Positions 33,084 through 42,649 of a DNA stretch of 64,000 bases are shown piece after piece (position 1 is the stretch's first letter; each line of letters opens with the position of its first letter). The DNA comes from SBAX01 sp964646605 (lineage in GTDB: Bacteria; Planctomycetota; Phycisphaerae; UBA1845). The notes beneath the pieces are model-generated. The model did no database searches, had not been told where the DNA came from, and saw nothing but the letters and a program-made list of their open reading frames with translations. The translations under genes and the position numbers were made by a program. The DNA lies in contig CAZYEX010000115.1 of the NCBI GenBank assembly GCA_964646605.1, positions 1-64,000 of the forward strand, in the 5' to 3' direction.

Positions 33084-33338
33084 ATGACCCATCCGACCGT
33101 GAGTCCCGCCTCCACAAAGGCCCCCCAAGCCAATGAACGCGAGGCCGTATTGGCGTTTTGGAAGCAGCGCATCCGGGAGCTGCCGGATGTCCGGCGGGAG
33201 AAGGTCCAGGCGACCCGCTCCGCCCTCCAGCAGCGGGCGTACGATGCCGAGGCCATCCTGGACGCGACCATTCAGGAAATGGGCAACGATATCGGGGTCC
33301 TCTGTCGCCATGACGGCGACCCGTCCCCTACGGCTTGA
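33084..33338 (+). CDS. Small protein, possible FlgM-like anti-sigma factor
   Basis: 84 residues. The central part ELPDVRREKVQATRSALQQRAYDAEAILDATIQEM resembles the FlgM C-terminal sigma-28-binding motif (VRxEKV..LR.AI..G.Y.VD...IA..L), with a disordered start. Its proximity to motAB is consistent, but the match is by eye only and the family is very degenerate. The ATG follows AAGGAAG. Its 3' end overlaps the stop of 33328-35334 by 11 bases (convergent). Confidence 0.4.
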   Translation: MTHPTVSPASTKAPQANEREAVLAFWKQRIRELPDVRREKVQATRSALQQRAYDAEAILDATIQEMGNDIGVLCRHDGDPSPTA

Positions 33339-35334
33339 AGCGCTCGCCTGCTTCGGTCTCGTCCTCCGCGGGTTGCTCCAGCATTCGGGCGATGGTCCTG
33401 CGAAACTCCTCCATCCCAGCAGGCTGGGGGAATGCCCGCTCCACCGCCCAAGGCGGGGTCTGAGCCTCACAGAGCTTCTCGAGGGTCGGTTGCAGTCGGT
33501 CGTAGGTCATCTGCCGCTGCTGGGTGGGGAGCCCCTGCCAGAGGCGTGCTTTGCCCAGCGCGTCGATCCGCGCATCCTTCATAAACCCTTCGACATGGTC
33601 GCGGAACAGGATGGAGGGCGGTGGGATCTTCCGGCGGTCGTTGATGTCTCGCGTGGTGTCGATCATCCAGTATTCGTGGCACTGGCGGGCACGGGCTAGG
33701 GCGGAGAGTCCGGCCTGGGTTCGCCCGAGCGAGAACTGTTTCAGCGCTTGCTTCATGAAGCCCCCGATGATGGCGTTGGCGGCTTTGTAGGTTTGCAGTT
33801 GGGCGAGAAGGTCGCCCATCACGAACTCGTCGAGGGTGACAAGATAACGCTCCTGGGTGCTCCCGTCGGGATCTTTGTTGTGTTCCCGAAGCCAGGCGAA
33901 GTAGTTCTCGGCTTGGCGGCGGTTGTCCTCGCCGCCTTCCAGATAGAGAAGCTGAATCCAGTTGTGCATGGCGGTGACGAAGCCCGTCCTGTAGCTCGGC
34001 CCGGGCGTGCCTTCCTCGAAGCGCGGATCGTCCCCGAAGTGCTTCTTTCCCAACCGTAGGTACGCGTCGTAGAGGTAGGGAATGTAACGGACGTCCGAGG
34101 TCAGCTCGATGTACGACAAGAAGGGGTTGTCGAAGTCGGGGTAGAGGGTGATGCGGCCGCGGGTGATGAGTTGTTGCAAAGAGAAAAAGACGAAACGCGC
34201 CGTATTCATGGCGTCGGCCGGGTCCGTGCCCTCGATGCCTTCGCTGATCTTGTCGCCCAGACTGGACCAGTACAGGGCGTGCGTATAGGCATTGCGCCAG
34301 TCCAATGGGCCGTATTGGTTGACCATCAGATCGTACATCCAATCCAAATCCAGCTTGTGCCGCTCCCGAAGGACCTTGGAGCGGACCGCGGCGAGGAGAC
34401 GTTCGACGGCCGCGGCGTTCGCCGGGGCCTTGAGAAGCGCCAATCGTTTCGCGATCAGCGGATCCTCGGCCTTTTTCTCCTTCGTCAAATCTTCGACGCG
34501 TAAGTCCGAACGCAAATGACGGGCTGCGAAGCTCAGAAGCGAGTCATCGGCGGCGAGCTGAACCGTAGCCAGGCTCTCTACCAGGCGGGCGATCTCGGCG
34601 TCGGTCAGGACGAGTTGTTCGAGGTCGCGTGGCGCTTCGACGATCTTGTGGAACCAGTCAAAGTACTCCTTGTCGTTGAGGGCAACCGGCTGCGGACCGA
34701 GGACCGTTTCCATTTCGACGGCCAGCGCCCGCTTGTAATTCAGGTGCTCGTCGTCGAGGAAATCGCCGATCTTGTGCCAGTAGATCCAGGCCAGCTCCTT
34801 GTAGAGTGTCACGGATCGGGGGTTGTATTGAATGCCGCGGTCGCGGAGGATTTTCAGTCCGTTCTGCACCCACTTCCATCGTGCTTCGCGGCTGTATTGG
34901 GTGACGGAGATGTTGTAGGCCATGTTCCAGGCGGCATTGGCCCAGACTTTGGGGAAGCGCGGGGCCAGAGCGCACACCGTTTCGTGGAGCTGCATGGCCT
35001 CATACATCTTCCCCTCTTCCTTGAGCCGCTCGGCGCGGATCGACGCCCAGTCGATGGCCAAGGCCCGAAACGTCCCCAGTTTACCCAGCAGGGCGATGTC
35101 GGGGGGAAGTCCCTTCACCGACGCCGGATCAATGAGCAATTGGTGTTCCTGGCGGATTCGATTCACCGGGGCAATGAGAAAACCGGCGGCCACGACACAT
35201 ACCAGCGACAGGGACAAGGCAATGGCTTGCGTGAAGACTTCGTGACGTTGCGCCCCGCGCCGCGCGGACAGGTGTTCCGGCAGGGCATACCGGGTTGGGC
35301 GAGTGGATGCAGACGTCGGCCGAAGTGCGTCCAT
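33328..35334 (-). CDS. Large membrane-anchored TPR-like protein of the SPFH/ABC operon
   Basis: 668 residues from the ATG at 35334 (MDALRPTSAST); a TTG at 35346 would give TTGA overlap with the permease stop. One membrane helix near residues 35-55 (AIALSLSLVCVVAAGFLIAPV) puts the rest outside. Helical repeats of TPR/solenoid type can be felt (AMQLHETVCALAPRFPKVWANAAWN; LYKELAWIYWHKIGDFLDDE), but motifs are weak. It ends the operon 42437 to 33328. Its place after two ABC genes and three SPFH genes suggests an exported binding or scaffold component of the same machine. Confidence 0.65.
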   Translation of the reverse strand: MDALRPTSASTRPTRYALPEHLSARRGAQRHEVFTQAIALSLSLVCVVAAGFLIAPVNRIRQEHQLLIDPASVKGLPPDIALLGKLGTFRALAIDWASIRAERLKEEGKMYEAMQLHETVCALAPRFPKVWANAAWNMAYNISVTQYSREARWKWVQNGLKILRDRGIQYNPRSVTLYKELAWIYWHKIGDFLDDEHLNYKRALAVEMETVLGPQPVALNDKEYFDWFHKIVEAPRDLEQLVLTDAEIARLVESLATVQLAADDSLLSFAARHLRSDLRVEDLTKEKKAEDPLIAKRLALLKAPANAAAVERLLAAVRSKVLRERHKLDLDWMYDLMVNQYGPLDWRNAYTHALYWSSLGDKISEGIEGTDPADAMNTARFVFFSLQQLITRGRITLYPDFDNPFLSYIELTSDVRYIPYLYDAYLRLGKKHFGDDPRFEEGTPGPSYRTGFVTAMHNWIQLLYLEGGEDNRRQAENYFAWLREHNKDPDGSTQERYLVTLDEFVMGDLLAQLQTYKAANAIIGGFMKQALKQFSLGRTQAGLSALARARQCHEYWMIDTTRDINDRRKIPPPSILFRDHVEGFMKDARIDALGKARLWQGLPTQQRQMTYDRLQPTLEKLCEAQTPPWAVERAFPQPAGMEEFRRTIARMLEQPAEDETEAGERFKP

Positions 35335-35342
35335 ATTCCTCG

Positions 35343-36749
35343 TCAAACCGACAATTCAGCGACTTCCCGCCGATGGAAAAAGAGAACGGCCAGTCCCAAT
35401 ACGACCACCGTCTTGAGGAGCACCAGTTCCGAGACCGCCTGAAGCACCCAAACCAGACTGACGTTTCGTCCGTTCACGAACGTCTCCACCGGGTCGAAGC
35501 GGGCGAAGTCGGGAATGATCCAGTGCAACATATCAAAAATGTGCATGACGGATTGGACCAAGAACTCCCTGACCGAGGAGAACATGCTTTCGAAATCATT
35601 GGAGGACATATCCAAAGCTTCACCGAGGAACTGACGACTTCCCGCCAGGACATAGACCGTAAAAGAGGTGAGACACGCCACGGGAAACGAAAAGAGCGTG
35701 ACCATGAGCAGGGATACGCCGCTCAGAAACATCAGCTTGCACATCATCACGGTGAGCACGCGGAATAGATTCCACTCGAAGGTGCCGACATTGAAGAGCA
35801 CCTCGACGCCGTCGGAGGCGCGGAACTCCTGCACGTTTCCGAATTGCGGTTCGCCCTCATAGGGGTTGATGTTATAGAAATGGGCGAGGAGCGTATGGTC
35901 CTCGGCCACGGCGTCGGCGGGGACGCGGACGGTGTGGAAGCGCCCCACCACATGGCGGACGGGGACGTCGCGAACCGCAGTGCCCTTGTAGGGATCTCCG
36001 AAGCGCCACAGGGCCCGCAGCACCTCGTCGGGCGGATATCCGGCGACCTCCGTCTTGTAGCGAACTTGGATGGTGTGATCGCTGGATCGGTCGCACAGTA
36101 CGCTGTCGAACTCGAAGATCCTCCAGTCACCTGGTCCGACGACGCGCCATCTCGCCTCGTACTTCTTGGCCAGACGCTGCTTTTCGTTTTGCGCATCGAA
36201 GTCCGGCACGTTCATGTACATGCCTTCCTCGACGTTGCGCTGAAACTCCACTTCGGCGTCCTGCAAGAAATCGGGAATCCGGTAGGGCCGGGCATGACGG
36301 GCGACCAGCACTTCATTGTTCAGTTCCGCGAGGTCGAAGCGTTCGTCGATCGGCGGATGATAGGAGCGCAGATAGTACACCATCCCATACATGGTGGCCC
36401 CGGCACAAAAAAGGAACGAGACGTTCAGGAGGGTGATGCCGAACCATTTCCCCACAATGTACTGCCAACGGGCGATGGGTTTGGTCATCACCAAAAAAAT
36501 CTGACGATGGACCAGCTCGTCGGAGACCGATCGGGAGAGAAAGACGGTGAGCAGGCCGAGCAGCACGCCCGTGGCGGTCAAACCGTAGGACAAGAAACTT
36601 TGCACCGCGCCGGTGACGGAGCTGTCCCCGGCGTTGGAAAAGGGCAGACCCAGGACGATCGTCCCCATGAGCAACAAAAAGACGACGGCGATCTTCATGC
36701 GGATGCCTTCGGCGATCATCTGTCGAGCGACGGCCCAGATCAGCGACAT
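35343..36749 (-). CDS. ABC-2 type transporter permease with extracytoplasmic domain
   Basis: 468 residues. Two helices near the start (VVFLLLMGTIVLGLPF; GLTATGVLLGLLTVFLSRSV), a large non-membrane loop from about residue 140 to 330, and four more helices near the C-terminus. The RQIFLVMTKPIARWQYIVGKWFGI segment is the same kind as VISKPIARPVFILGKFSG in the divergent permease, typical of ABC-2/CcmB-like permeases that couple to the ATPase. The extracytoplasmic insertion is unusual. It overlaps or abuts its neighbours by only a few bases. Confidence 0.8.
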   Translation of the reverse strand: MSLIWAVARQMIAEGIRMKIAVVFLLLMGTIVLGLPFSNAGDSSVTGAVQSFLSYGLTATGVLLGLLTVFLSRSVSDELVHRQIFLVMTKPIARWQYIVGKWFGITLLNVSFLFCAGATMYGMVYYLRSYHPPIDERFDLAELNNEVLVARHARPYRIPDFLQDAEVEFQRNVEEGMYMNVPDFDAQNEKQRLAKKYEARWRVVGPGDWRIFEFDSVLCDRSSDHTIQVRYKTEVAGYPPDEVLRALWRFGDPYKGTAVRDVPVRHVVGRFHTVRVPADAVAEDHTLLAHFYNINPYEGEPQFGNVQEFRASDGVEVLFNVGTFEWNLFRVLTVMMCKLMFLSGVSLLMVTLFSFPVACLTSFTVYVLAGSRQFLGEALDMSSNDFESMFSSVREFLVQSVMHIFDMLHWIIPDFARFDPVETFVNGRNVSLVWVLQAVSELVLLKTVVVLGLAVLFFHRREVAELSV

Positions 36750-36752
36750 GGT

Positions 36753-37949
36753 TTAGGCCTCCGAGCCGCTGGAATGCGGGGAGGACGCCCCGCCGATCAA
36801 TCCGTCGATCACAGCGCGGTCGGCCGGTCCGGGTGTGGGGGCGGTCCGCGTCGATGCCGGGGGGAGGCCTGGTGGGACGGGGGCCGATCGCGGGGCGAGC
36901 AGCTCCTCGACCACCTGGCGGGTGGGCGCGGGGAGCGGCGCAGCGAGCACGGCGGGGATCGATTCGGATCGGCGCGCCGAGGCCTCGACCAGCGCTTGCA
37001 CCACGTCAGCGGGCGAGGTATGCGCCGGTTGTTGCAAAAAGTCGGGTATTTCGCCGCCTTTCCGCGCTCCGTAGGTGCGGACGTTGGCCGCCTGGGCCTC
37101 CTCCACGATCTTGAGAAAGAAGTCCTCGAGCTTCACCCGGGGATGGGACACGGTCAGGATGTCGCGCTGTTCGAGGCGGCGGAGGACGGCCCGCAGCTCG
37201 TCGATGGTCTTTTCCGTCAGCCGCGGCATGGTGAGTTGCGTGACATCATGTTGGCACAGCAACTCGCCGATGTCTCCCGCGGCGCGTTGCTGTCCGCCGT
37301 AGAGGATGGTGACCCGATCGCAGACGTCCTCGACGTCGGCGAGCACGTGGCTGGAGAGGAGGATGGTCTTCCCCTTGCGGCCCAGGTCGCGGATGACGTC
37401 CTTGATTTGCCGCGCCCCGATGGGGTCCAGACCGGCCGTGGGCTCGTCGAGGATGAGAAACTCGGGGTCGTTGATCAGGGCCTGGGCCAGCCCGATCCGC
37501 CGGGCCATGCCCTTGCTGTATTCCCCGACCCGCCGCTTGGCCTCATGCCGCAGTCCCACCATGTCCAGCAGTCGATCGGATCGCTCCTTGCGGACTCGAC
37601 CCGGAAGGCGAAAGAGCCGACCGTAGAAATCAAGCGTCTCGTGGGCCACCAGGAACCGGTACAAATACGAATCCTCGGGCAGGAACCCGATCCGCGCCTT
37701 GACCGACACGTCCGTGGGCGGTTTGCCGAAGACCGAAATCCGCCCTCGTGAGGGGTAGAGCAAGCCCAGGAGCATCTTGATGGTCGTCGTCTTACCCGAT
37801 CCGTTGGGACCCAGCAGTCCGAAGACCTCTCCGGGTTTGATTTCGAGATTGAGGTCTTTGACGGCTTCGACGCGCGGTCGCCGCCAGAAATCGCGGAACA
37901 CCTTGCACAGACCGGCCGTTTGCACGACCGGCATTCCGCGGTCGACCAT
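36753..37949 (-). CDS. ABC transporter ATP-binding protein with long C-terminal tail
   Basis: 398 residues. Walker A GPNGSGKTT at 47-55, signature EYSKGMARR near 143-151, Walker B LILDEP at 165-170, H-loop His201. The C-terminal 90 or so residues after the NBD are Pro/Ala-rich and low complexity (APLPAPTRQVVEELLAPRS). It is followed three bases later by the permease, and directly preceded by an SPFH gene. It should energise the two ABC-2 permeases (35343 and 42650). NBDs of this type work with GldA/NatA-like exporters. Confidence 0.9.
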   Translation of the reverse strand: MVDRGMPVVQTAGLCKVFRDFWRRPRVEAVKDLNLEIKPGEVFGLLGPNGSGKTTTIKMLLGLLYPSRGRISVFGKPPTDVSVKARIGFLPEDSYLYRFLVAHETLDFYGRLFRLPGRVRKERSDRLLDMVGLRHEAKRRVGEYSKGMARRIGLAQALINDPEFLILDEPTAGLDPIGARQIKDVIRDLGRKGKTILLSSHVLADVEDVCDRVTILYGGQQRAAGDIGELLCQHDVTQLTMPRLTEKTIDELRAVLRRLEQRDILTVSHPRVKLEDFFLKIVEEAQAANVRTYGARKGGEIPDFLQQPAHTSPADVVQALVEASARRSESIPAVLAAPLPAPTRQVVEELLAPRSAPVPPGLPPASTRTAPTPGPADRAVIDGLIGGASSPHSSGSEA

Positions 37950-39239
37950 CTACTCACCCTCCGGACCGACCGGGACCAGGCGTTCGGGGCGAAGTGTGCG
38001 TACGTCGAATTCTTTTTTCTTCAGGCGGTCGGCTTCGTCGTGGCGGGCCTGCTCGGGATCGAAGGGGATCTTCAATCGCACGAAACACCCCTTGGGGCGA
38101 TACAACTTGGTCACGCCCTCGTGGGCGAAAAGGTCCTGCCGCGTCTGCTCCCATAGGCGTCCGACGAGCAGGGCGGGGTTGCGCTCGAACTCCGGGAGCA
38201 GCGTACGATAAAGTTCCAGGTCGCCTTGCATCCGTGATTCGACCACGGAGAGATAGGCGCCCGCGTCCTTGATGAGCCGCCCGGCTTCGCCTTCCACGTC
38301 ACGTTCGAGCATCGTATCCACGGTTTTTCGTAGCGCCGCCGCCGCGGGGTCGTCGGGTGCGGAGCCTTCGACGGTGTCGAGCAGACGAATGAGTGCCGGA
38401 TAGGCGGCGCCGGCGGCCTCGCTGAGCATCCGCGTGCGCTCCTGCTGGGCGTCCTGAATCTTCTTTTGCTTGGCGTTCTCGGCCTTTTGCGTGCCGTCGA
38501 AGGCGTCGCGGACGGGGATCGGCGGAGTGGGCTCGAACATCTCCACGCGAATGACGACGATCCCGCTTTGCAATTCGGCCAGCCGCTCGTTGACGCGGTT
38601 CTTCAACGCATTCTGCACGTCCTCGACGCGGGTGCGGATCATCTGCTCGGCGGTGTGTTCGGCGGCGACGTGAACGCCGACCGTCTCGACCAGGGTGCGG
38701 ATCAGGTGCTCGGCGGCCTCGATCTCCTTGCTCATCACCTGCGAAAGATAGCTGCGGATGTCGTCGAACTTGTAGGTCACCTTCCATTGCGCATGGACGA
38801 GACCCGTGTCGGCGGTGAGCAGGGCGCCGTCGATGGCGGGATTCAAGCCCTCCATCCCGCGGCTGATGAACGAAAGGGGCTTTCCCTTTTCGTCGGCGTG
38901 ACGTTCGAAGGTATGGCTGTCCACGGCCAGTTCGTTGCTCTGCTTGGTGGGGAGCAGCACGATCTCGTCGATGGGGAAAGGATAGGCCCAGACCACTTGC
39001 GAATCGTAGACCCGAGGCAGCAGACTCCCCAGGCGAAGGAGAAGCGCCTGTTCGTGAACATCCACCTTGCGAACGCTGGAGAACAGGTAGAGCAGCACGA
39101 GCACCAGCATGATGCCCTTGAGGATGCGGAAGCTCGCTCGCAAAGCGTCGGAGAGCGACTGATGGGCGACGTCCAACGGTTCCTCGACGGCGTCCAGACC
39201 GTGGTGGTCGTGCTCGTGTGCGTGGTCGTGCGTGTGCAT
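37950..39239 (-). CDS. SPFH/HflK-like protein with His-rich N-terminus
   Basis: 429 residues from the ATG at 39239. The first dozen residues are MHTHDHAHEHDHH, then one membrane helix (ILKGIMLVLVLLYLF) and an SPFH (band-7/prohibitin) domain: VHEQALLLRLGSLL, WKVTYKFDDIRSYLS, followed by a coiled-coil segment (AENAKQKKIQDAQQERTRM). SPFH proteins form large membrane rings. Its stop abuts the ATPase start exactly (37949/37950). It belongs to a three-SPFH set. The His cluster may bind metal. Confidence 0.8.
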   Translation of the reverse strand: MHTHDHAHEHDHHGLDAVEEPLDVAHQSLSDALRASFRILKGIMLVLVLLYLFSSVRKVDVHEQALLLRLGSLLPRVYDSQVVWAYPFPIDEIVLLPTKQSNELAVDSHTFERHADEKGKPLSFISRGMEGLNPAIDGALLTADTGLVHAQWKVTYKFDDIRSYLSQVMSKEIEAAEHLIRTLVETVGVHVAAEHTAEQMIRTRVEDVQNALKNRVNERLAELQSGIVVIRVEMFEPTPPIPVRDAFDGTQKAENAKQKKIQDAQQERTRMLSEAAGAAYPALIRLLDTVEGSAPDDPAAAALRKTVDTMLERDVEGEAGRLIKDAGAYLSVVESRMQGDLELYRTLLPEFERNPALLVGRLWEQTRQDLFAHEGVTKLYRPKGCFVRLKIPFDPEQARHDEADRLKKKEFDVRTLRPERLVPVGPEGE

Positions 39240-39256
39240 AGCCGTTCCGCCGGCGA

Positions 39257-40219
39257 TCAATCGCGGCGGGGATCTCCAGGTTTGGAACCGGGATTCGGTG
39301 TTCCCCCTGTCGGCGCAGCGGGGGCGATGAACTCCCCACGCCCCTCCTCGCTGAACACGTTCCACGGGGCGTGTTCGGTGTCCAGAACAAGCGTGGTTCG
39401 CTGCTTCAGGGCCTCGGCGACGGTGCGCAGGGTATCCAGGAAGATTCGCAGTTCGGGGTGGGTGTTGAACTCCTTGTAGTATTCGCTGACCACCCGCTGG
39501 GCCTCGGTTTCGATTTGGGCCGCTTTTTTCCGGGCAGCGGAGAGGATTCGCTCCCGCGTGGCCTTGGCGTTGGCGATGATGTCCGCGGCGCTGGCGTCGC
39601 CTTCGGCGATGTATTTTGCGGCTTTGGCGTTCTCGTGCGACTTCATGCTCTCAAAGATCGAGGTCGTCACCGATTGGGGCAAGGCCAGTTTCTTGATCCC
39701 GAACCCGACGATCTCGATCCCGAACTCCTTTTTCGCGTCCTTGGCGATGGCGGCCTGGATCGCCTGCTCGACGTCGCGAAGTTTGCGTTTGGCCGGATCG
39801 GTCGAGACGAATTCCTCAAACGACCGTTGTCCGATGACGGCATGTTTTTGGGTGACCACGGTGGTCCGTAGTTTGCGTTCGCCGTCCTCCACTCCGGAGG
39901 GGAAATTGGTGTGAAACACGGCCGGGTCGTCGATCCGCCAGAGCGTGAACGTCGACAGCACGAGGTTCTTCCCGTCCACCGTCCGCGTTTCCTCCGTGCG
40001 GTCCTCGAGGATGCGAACGCGCTTATCGTAGACCACGACGCTCTGAATCGGCGCCGGCCACTTGAACCGCAGACCCGGCTCGGTGATCGCCTCTTTCGCG
40101 GGTCGCCCCCAGGTCTTCTTGATGGCCACCTCGGTGAATCGCACCTGGAACGTACACATGTACAGGGCAAGGATGACGGCGAGGAACACGGCCGCTGCGA
40201 TCGTTCCGACGTTTTTCAT
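39257..40219 (-). CDS. HflC-like SPFH protein
   Basis: 320 residues. An N-terminal helix (IAAAVFLAVILALYMCTF), then the HflC type SPFH core: VAIKKTWGRPAKEAITEPGLRFKWP (close to the WPF/YPG HflC segment), TLWRIDDPAVFHTNF, IVGFGIKKLALPQSV, followed by the coiled-coil ARKKAAQIETEAQRVVSEYYKEF. Standard HflC is about 330 residues, so length fits. In E. coli HflKC caps FtsH; FtsH is not here. Second of three SPFH genes. Confidence 0.85.
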   Translation of the reverse strand: MKNVGTIAAAVFLAVILALYMCTFQVRFTEVAIKKTWGRPAKEAITEPGLRFKWPAPIQSVVVYDKRVRILEDRTEETRTVDGKNLVLSTFTLWRIDDPAVFHTNFPSGVEDGERKLRTTVVTQKHAVIGQRSFEEFVSTDPAKRKLRDVEQAIQAAIAKDAKKEFGIEIVGFGIKKLALPQSVTTSIFESMKSHENAKAAKYIAEGDASAADIIANAKATRERILSAARKKAAQIETEAQRVVSEYYKEFNTHPELRIFLDTLRTVAEALKQRTTLVLDTEHAPWNVFSEEGRGEFIAPAAPTGGTPNPGSKPGDPRRD

Positions 40220-40250
40220 GATTGCACCGCTCCTGTTGTCACGCCGAGAG

Positions 40251-42437
40251 TCATCTTCCGAGCTTCTTTCTTTCCGTCTCCAAACCCTCGGAAAGCACGC
40301 GGTCCAGCCCGCCTTCCTGGGCGGTCTCGTATTCGACCATGACGTTTTCAGGTTTGCCGACGATCAGATATTTTCGAATGTTGCTGATCTGCGAATAGAT
40401 TTCGAGCACTTTCCGTTGCGCATACAGCTTGGGCGCGGCCTGGTATGCGGCGCGTTCGGTGGCGAAGGCGCGGACCTTGTTCAGGGCATCGGTCTCCATC
40501 TCGGACGCCGCCCCGCGGGCATCGGCGATCAGAGTTGCGGTTTCGCCGGTGGGAGGGGCGATGCCCTTGGCCGGGTTGCCTTGCAGGAGGTCCGCGACTT
40601 TCTGCTCCGCCTCCGCGAGGCGGACGGGGTCGGTATCGGTTTCCGTTTGCAGCCGTTCCCGCGCTCGAATGGCCTCATCCAAGGCCCGCGCCCGAGCCTC
40701 CGTCCCCACGACGGAGGTCAACGTTCTGCGTGCTTCGCCCGCGGCGGCCTCGATGGTCGCCGCTTTGCGCGTCTCGGCGTTCACCACCGCGTGGAACGCT
40801 CCGGCCACCTGCTCTTTCGACGGCGGGTGAGCGGCGCGGAGTCCGGCAAAAACGATTTCGATCCCCACGTTCAAGGCGTCGAGACGTTCCTGAATCAGGC
40901 GACTCAGTTCCGCGTTGAAAGCGGCGCGTTTGGGGCCGATCAGGGCGTCGATGTCTACACCGGCGGCATAGTCCGAAAGAATCTGGTGGGCGACGGCTTC
41001 CACGAGCTTCACCGGATCGTCATAGGTGTACAAATAGGGCCGCAGGTCTTTCACCCGGTATTCGATGGGCATCGAGACCATGAGCAAACTGACCGCCACG
41101 CTTTCCGAGGCGGTCGGCCCGTCGCCCGAGCGCGGGACGGGAAGCGACGCGGGTTCGGATCGGCTCTCGGCATCGGCGCGCGGTGCGGCGACCAAGAGCA
41201 TCAGTTCGGGGACGAAGTCGTGAGCCTCGGTCCACAGAATGGCCTTCCTGGGATTGGCCTCTTCCTTTTCCGTCGCCTCGCCGACCACCAATTCTCGGAT
41301 GCGGCGGACGGGGGCGCGCTGCACGATGTCGATGGGGAACGGCCATTTGAAATGCACCCCCGGTGACAGCACTTGGGCTTCTCCGCCCGCGGGACGACCG
41401 AATCGTTCGATCACGATCTGCTCGTCAGAGTCCACCACCACGATCGCCGTCAGACCCAGCATGGCCGCGAACGTGACCACCATGATCGGAAACATCCAAC
41501 GCTGCAAAAGCTGATAGAACCAAGTCGAACTGACCTCGAATCCGAACTGATAGTTGATGGTGTCGGCGATGGATTTGGCGATGCCGCCCGGTTCGCTGAT
41601 GAGCCCCAACATGCGGCTGTCAAAGGATGGGCGGGTCACGACGCCCGGCGTCCGCGGTCGGTAAAAATCCAGAATGAAGTTCGCCGTCAGTTCCAACCCC
41701 AGCACGACCAAGGCCGCGCGAATGAGGTAGGCGACCAAGGGCTCCGCCCAAGTAAGCGACGTGGACGCCATCAGGGCGATGACCAGCGCCAGACACACCA
41801 GGGCGTTGCCCGCCATGCACGAGGCCCCGGCACGGAGCATCCGCCAGTTCGGGATGCGTGACAGGGCGATGACATACCTAGCGTACAGAAAACACAGAAA
41901 CCCGATGCCCACCACGAACCACATCATGAGGGTCGGTTCTTGCGTGCGATGGAACCCCTCCGCGGTGAACGCCGCGTCCAACGACCAACCCCATCCCACG
42001 AACTGCCCGAGCACAAGGATCAGCGCGGCCAACACGGTTACAGAGGGCAGCGACCAGCGAATCATCCAGCGCAGGCGGTTCTGTTCGAGCAGCAAGGCTT
42101 CGTCGTCGAGCTCGAAGATGGTCTCCGCCGCGCCCTCCGCGCGGGCCCGCCGCAGCTCCGCCGTTTCCAACTCCTCGGCGGCGACCCGGCGAAGCTGCTT
42201 GAAGATGAGGTAGAGGACGAGCCAAATGGGGATTCCGGGCAGAACAAAGCGCGCCACGGCGCCTATGGAGTGCGACCGGGACCAGATCGCAATGCCCAGC
42301 AACGTGACAAAAGCCGCGAGTTGGAGGATCAGCCCCAACGCGGCGACGTGTTGTGCGCGGCGATCATCCAGACCTCCGGACTCGCCCTGTGGTGTTACGG
42401 TTTCCACAACGATCCCGTCATTCTCCGTCGTCCTCAC
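40251..42437 (-). CDS. Large HflK-like SPFH protein with polytopic N-terminal domain
   Basis: 728 residues, about twice the usual HflK length. The N-terminal half has about six or seven membrane helices (GLILQLAAFVTLLGIAIW; SLPSVTVLAALILVLGQ; LMMWFVVGIGFLCFLY; AGNALVCLALVIALM; AALVVLGLELTANFIL; WMFPIMVVTFAAMLGLTAIVV). The SPFH core follows at about residues 340-580 (DSDEQIVIERFGRP; GVHFKWPFPIDIV; EYRVKDLRPYLYTYDDPV). A coiled-coil tail ends it. First gene of the operon. The polytopic fusion is not normal for HflK. Confidence 0.78.
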   Translation of the reverse strand: MRTTENDGIVVETVTPQGESGGLDDRRAQHVAALGLILQLAAFVTLLGIAIWSRSHSIGAVARFVLPGIPIWLVLYLIFKQLRRVAAEELETAELRRARAEGAAETIFELDDEALLLEQNRLRWMIRWSLPSVTVLAALILVLGQFVGWGWSLDAAFTAEGFHRTQEPTLMMWFVVGIGFLCFLYARYVIALSRIPNWRMLRAGASCMAGNALVCLALVIALMASTSLTWAEPLVAYLIRAALVVLGLELTANFILDFYRPRTPGVVTRPSFDSRMLGLISEPGGIAKSIADTINYQFGFEVSSTWFYQLLQRWMFPIMVVTFAAMLGLTAIVVVDSDEQIVIERFGRPAGGEAQVLSPGVHFKWPFPIDIVQRAPVRRIRELVVGEATEKEEANPRKAILWTEAHDFVPELMLLVAAPRADAESRSEPASLPVPRSGDGPTASESVAVSLLMVSMPIEYRVKDLRPYLYTYDDPVKLVEAVAHQILSDYAAGVDIDALIGPKRAAFNAELSRLIQERLDALNVGIEIVFAGLRAAHPPSKEQVAGAFHAVVNAETRKAATIEAAAGEARRTLTSVVGTEARARALDEAIRARERLQTETDTDPVRLAEAEQKVADLLQGNPAKGIAPPTGETATLIADARGAASEMETDALNKVRAFATERAAYQAAPKLYAQRKVLEIYSQISNIRKYLIVGKPENVMVEYETAQEGGLDRVLSEGLETERKKLGR

Positions 42438-42649
42438 CCCGCGAACGAACCCCGCGCCCCGACCGTCCGTAGCAGAGAGAGGAAACGCGCCTCTGCGTTT
42501 GGTGCTCCCGCGGTGGGAGCTTACAATCGGTCAGCGCCGATGCCAACCGGGCGAGTCTGTGGTGAAGACCGGACCCGCGGCGGGTCCCACGAGGCTCGCC
42601 CACGGTCGCCCTCCGTGAACGGCGGCGAAAACACCGGGGTTCGAAACGA

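Noticed and set aside
35844..37751. A 635-residue open frame on the plus strand
   Set aside because: It is entirely antisense to the ABC permease and ATPase, which carry clear family motifs; its composition (His, Gly, Asp-rich) is that of a shadow frame in GC-rich DNA.
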